This document shows, in pieces, positions 13,771-16,104 of a stretch of DNA of 16,104 bases (its first letter is position 1; each line of letters opens with the position of its first letter). Made by a program: the position numbers and the translations under genes. A model generated the notes under the pieces. The model did not search any database and was not told where the DNA came from. It saw only the letters and a program-made list of their open reading frames with translations. The stretch comes from CAYLRF01 sp964385995 (lineage in GTDB: Bacteria; Bacillota; Clostridia; Lachnospirales; Lachnospiraceae). The DNA lies in the NCBI GenBank assembly GCA_964385995.1, contig CAYLRF010000037.1, positions 1-16,104 of the forward strand, given 5' to 3'.

Positions 13771-14646
13771 ATGGCACAGAGCAGATATGAACTGAACAGG
13801 AATTTGGCGCAGATGCTTAAGGGCGGCGTCATCATGGACGTTACCACGCCCGAGCAGGCGAAGATAGCGGAGGAAGCCGGCGCGTGCGCGGTCATGGCCC
13901 TGGAGCGTATACCGGCCGACATTCGCGCCGCGGGAGGCGTTTCCCGCATGAGCGATCCGAAGATGATAAAGGGCATCCAGAACGCGGTGTCCATCCCCGT
14001 CATGGCCAAATGCCGCATAGGTCATTTCGCGGAGGCGCAGATTTTACAGGCCATCGAAATCGACTACATAGACGAGAGCGAGGTTCTCTCACCCGCCGAT
14101 GACAAATACCACATCGACAAGACCAAATTCGACGTGCCGTTCGTATGCGGCGCGAGGGATTTGGGAGAGGCGCTGCGGCGGATAGGCGAAGGCGCGGCCA
14201 TGATTCGCACCAAGGGCGAACCCGGCACCGGAGACGTGGTGCAGGCGGTACGGCACATGAGACTTATGCAGTCTGAGATTCGCCGTGTCGCGTCCATGTC
14301 CGAGGACGAGTTATTCGACGCGGCGAAAGAGCTGCAGGTACCCTATGATCTGCTGGCGTATGTCCATGAGCACGGAAAACTTCCGGTGGTGAACTTCGCC
14401 GCGGGCGGTGTGGCGACTCCCGCGGACGCGGCGCTCATGATGCAGCTTGGCGCGGAGGGTGTCTTCGTCGGCTCCGGCATATTTAAATCCGGCAATCCCG
14501 AAAAACGCGCCGCGGCCATCGTGAAGGCGGTTACGAATTTTACCGACGCGAAGGTACTGGCCGAGATTTCGGAGGATTTGGGCGAGGCCATGGTCGGCAT
14601 AAACGAGCAGGAGATCGACCTCTTGATGGCGGAAAGAGGCAAATGA
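13771..14646 (+). CDS. pdxS: pyridoxal 5'-phosphate synthase, synthase subunit PdxS
   Basis: The 291-residue beta/alpha-barrel enzyme makes PLP from ribose-5-phosphate, glyceraldehyde-3-phosphate and ammonia. Asp23 in VIMDVTTPEQA, Lys80 in PVMAKCRIGH and Lys148 in IRTKGEPGTGD correspond to the acidic residue and the two Schiff-base lysines of the family. NFAAGGVATPADAALMMQLG and GVFVGSGIFKS form the phosphate-binding region. Length and ends are as usual for the family. AAAGGAG lies about 11 bases before the ATG. The gene is followed after one base by pdxT, its glutaminase partner, so the two form one operon. Confidence 0.97.
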   Translation: MAQSRYELNRNLAQMLKGGVIMDVTTPEQAKIAEEAGACAVMALERIPADIRAAGGVSRMSDPKMIKGIQNAVSIPVMAKCRIGHFAEAQILQAIEIDYIDESEVLSPADDKYHIDKTKFDVPFVCGARDLGEALRRIGEGAAMIRTKGEPGTGDVVQAVRHMRLMQSEIRRVASMSEDELFDAAKELQVPYDLLAYVHEHGKLPVVNFAAGGVATPADAALMMQLGAEGVFVGSGIFKSGNPEKRAAAIVKAVTNFTDAKVLAEISEDLGEAMVGINEQEIDLLMAERGK

Positions 14647-14647
14647 C

Positions 14648-15220
14648 ATGGACATCGGCGTGCTCGCCGTGCAGGGGGCGTTTATCGAACATGAGCAGGC
14701 GCTGGGAAAGCTCGGAGTCTCCTGCTTTGAAATACGTCAGGTCGGCGATCTCGTAAGGCATATGGACGGACTTATCCTCCCCGGCGGGGAAAGCACCGTG
14801 CAGGGAAAGCTCCTGCGTGATCTCGGCCTCTTTGCGCCGCTTAAAGAAAAAATAGAGGCCGGGCTACCGGTATTCGGCACCTGCGCCGGGCTGCTTCTTT
14901 TGGCGAAGGATATCAAAAACGATACCCGAAGACATTTCGCCGCCATGGATATCGTCGCGGTACGCAACGCTTACGGCCGGCAGCTCGGCAGTTTTTTTGC
15001 CGAAACGGAGTTTGACGGGATCGGGAAAATACCCATGACATTCATCCGCGCGCCCTATATAGAAAGCGTCGGCGCGGGAGTAAAGGTTCTCGCCGTGGCG
15101 GATAAGCGTATCGTGGCGGCCGGGCAGGGGAACATGCTTGTCACGGCGTTTCATCCGGAGCTTAACGACGACCCGCGCGTTCATCGGTATTTTCTCGAGA
15201 CAGTGCGGGAACGCATGTAA
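14648..15220 (+). CDS. pdxT: pyridoxal 5'-phosphate synthase, glutaminase subunit PdxT
   Basis: This 190-residue class I glutamine amidotransferase releases ammonia from glutamine and passes it to PdxS. Visible landmarks are IGVLAVQGAFIEH at the N terminus, LPGGEST (44-50), the nucleophile Cys79 in FGTCAGLLLLA, IRAPYI (133-138) and the catalytic His169/Glu171 pair in AFHPEL. The start ATG is one base after the pdxS stop, and its ribosome binding site (AAAGAGG) lies inside the end of pdxS, so the two are translated together. No clear terminator follows. Confidence 0.96.
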   Translation: MDIGVLAVQGAFIEHEQALGKLGVSCFEIRQVGDLVRHMDGLILPGGESTVQGKLLRDLGLFAPLKEKIEAGLPVFGTCAGLLLLAKDIKNDTRRHFAAMDIVAVRNAYGRQLGSFFAETEFDGIGKIPMTFIRAPYIESVGAGVKVLAVADKRIVAAGQGNMLVTAFHPELNDDPRVHRYFLETVRERM

Positions 15221-15306
15221 TAAGATCGCCTTAATACCAAGAATACGACGGACGCCGGTTGGTTTTTGTAATGATCGCCGAATGCATAGTCAAATCCGGC
15301 ACCGGT

Positions 15307-15403
15307 CGGTGCCGAAAATCAGGTGATGGTTATGGACAAACACGAAAAATGCCGTATTTATGCGGGCTTTCGGGAATAAGCCGGTGCCGAAAATCAGGTG
15401 ATG
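15307..15403 (+). repeat. 22-base direct repeats flanking the mini-ORF element
   Basis: Bases 15307-15328 and 15382-15403 are identical (beginning CGGTGCCGAAAATCAGGTGA), 75 bases apart. The mini-ORF at 15332-15379 lies exactly between them. Confidence 0.9.
15326..15379 (+). repeat. copy 2 of the leader-like element encoding MDKHEKCRIYAGFRE
   Basis: The ATG at 15332 opens a 15-codon frame, MDKHEKCRIYAGFRE, ending in TAA at 15377-15379; an upstream in-frame ATG at 15326 adds MV. It is the diverged partner of 484-531 (minus strand), with 39 of 50 aligned bases identical by my count. It sits 57 bases upstream of the AlbA_2-type gene, in the same direction. Function is unknown. Confidence 0.55.
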
Positions 15404-15436
15404 TCTTAATTGATAGGGTAAACAGGAGAAGATATT

Positions 15437-16104
15437 GTGCAGCAAATTCCACGGGAACTTCAGAAAATGATTGAAGCCGGAGAAAATATTAACGTTGAAT
15501 TCAAGAAATCCAGAGCAAAGGTGACAAAGGATGTTTACGAGACCGTCTGTGCCTTTTCAAACAGGGACGGCGGTCACATTTTCCTCGGTGTAAACGACAA
15601 CGGTGAAATTCTCGGTATCGAGGAGGATAGGATAGATAAGGTCAAAAAGGAATTCGTGACGTCCGTCAATAATGAAAACAAGATGTACCCTCCGCTCTAC
15701 CTAACTCCCGTTGAGTATGAGATAGATGAAAAGCACATCCTGTATATCCATGTGCCGGTCTCGCAGGATGTCTGCCGCTGTAATGGTCGGATCTACGACA
15801 GAAATCATGAGGCCGATATAGATATTACCCACCACTCTGATGAAGTTTATCGACTCTATGCCGGAAAAAGCGGCACTTATTTTGTGAACAAAGTGACCGG
15901 TTTTGGCATCGACGCTCGCAGGCATTTTGCTATTCGGACAGGACAGCACGATCATGTCGGCGCTTCCGCAGCATAAGACAGATGCTATCTTCAGGATTTT
16001 TGACACTGACCGCTATGATGACCGCGATGTGGTCATTACCAATTTGATTGAAAGTTACGACAGGCTAATGGCTTTCGGTAAAAAGCACCTTAACGATACA
16101 TTCC
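15437..16104 (+). pseudogene. AlbA_2 (Schlafen-type) ATP-binding/DNA-binding protein gene with internal deletion; continues past right edge
   Basis: The first frame (15437-15976) encodes an AlbA_2-type domain: PRELQKMIEAGENINVEFKKS, YETVCAFSNRDGGHIFLGVNDNG, ILYIHVPVSQDVCRCNGRIYDRN and YRLYAGKSGTYFVNKVTGFGID. The expected next segment (of the type LRPDLIxRAR, roughly 50-60 residues) is missing. Instead, one frame over and starting at about 15921, the family continues perfectly: GILLFGQDSTIMSALPQHKT, DAIFRIFDTDRYDDRDVVI and NLIESYDRLMAFGKKHLNDT to the window end. So the gene has an internal deletion with a frameshift, and the first frame ends in an unrelated tail at 15976. The GTG start has AGGAG eight bases upstream. 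Relatives are RecG-like or transcription-factor-like accessory proteins. Base composition is lower in GC than the core genes, in line with transfer. Confidence 0.75.

Larger units (their letters stand above)
15221..15436. other. intergenic region after pdxT with a hairpin and repeat element
   Basis: The gap holds a small dyad, CGGCACCG (15297-15304) and CGGTGCCG (15307-15314), then the direct repeats and the mini-ORF described separately. An open frame from 15259 crosses the region and runs into the next gene out of frame; it is made of the repeats and is not called. Confidence 0.5.

Noticed and set aside
15259..15474. 71-codon frame upstream of the AlbA_2-type gene
   Set aside because: It is built from the two direct repeats, has no convincing start site and overlaps the real start at 15437 in another frame.
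1..16104. tRNA or rRNA genes, insertion sequences, integrases
   Set aside because: I found no cloverleaf, rRNA segment, transposase or recombinase motif on either strand.

Overview
The window looks like a chromosomal segment of a spore-forming, anaerobic Firmicute, most likely a Lachnospiraceae-like clostridium with a GC-rich genome. This rests on protein resemblance only: a paired GlgC/GlgD of the clostridial type, SpoVG, the [FeFe]-hydrogenase maturase HydE, a CsoR/CopA copper operon, the PdxS/PdxT route to pyridoxal phosphate and two sortases. A run of 100 Ns shows that the source is a draft assembly.

Layout. Bases 1-1660 (minus strand) are accessory: a DUF1016/YhcG-type gene that has lost its middle, and a restriction-modification 'subunit M'-like protein. 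Bases 2057-4897 carry glgC-glgD (overlapping by 4 bases) and spoVG, closed by a strong terminator. Bases 5032-6844 encode a class C type sortase and a second short sortase, separated by a 10-base-period repeat. Bases 6904-10508 are a copper operon: a promoter nested inside a hairpin, then csoR, then a P1B-type Cu(I) ATPase. That ATPase carries a complete CopZ-like chaperone at its C terminus, joined by six 12-residue repeats and preceded by its own ribosome binding site and ATG. Bases 10643-13201 hold a consensus sigma-70 promoter, hydE, a 27-base-repeat small ORF and mnmA. Bases 13202-13770 are intergenic with further degenerate repeats and the assembly gap. Bases 13771-15220 are pdxS-pdxT. 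Bases 15221-16104 return to accessory DNA: a repeat element and an AlbA_2/Schlafen-type gene broken by an internal deletion.

Working together. GlgC/GlgD supply ADP-glucose for glycogen; CsoR senses Cu(I) and should control CopA and its tethered or free chaperone; PdxS/PdxT form the PLP synthase. The sortases suggest surface-protein or pilus assembly, but no LPXTG substrate is present here.

The most unusual points are (1) the CopA-CopZ fusion with a retained internal translation start; (2) diverged tandem repeats of different periods (10, 24, about 32, 27, 36 and 71 bases) in many gaps and inside two reading frames; (3) a 15-codon element with mostly silent or conservative differences, found just upstream of both broken accessory genes at the two ends of the window; and (4) a 100-N gap flanked by an exact 55-base duplication, which looks like an assembly-graph overlap rather than biology.
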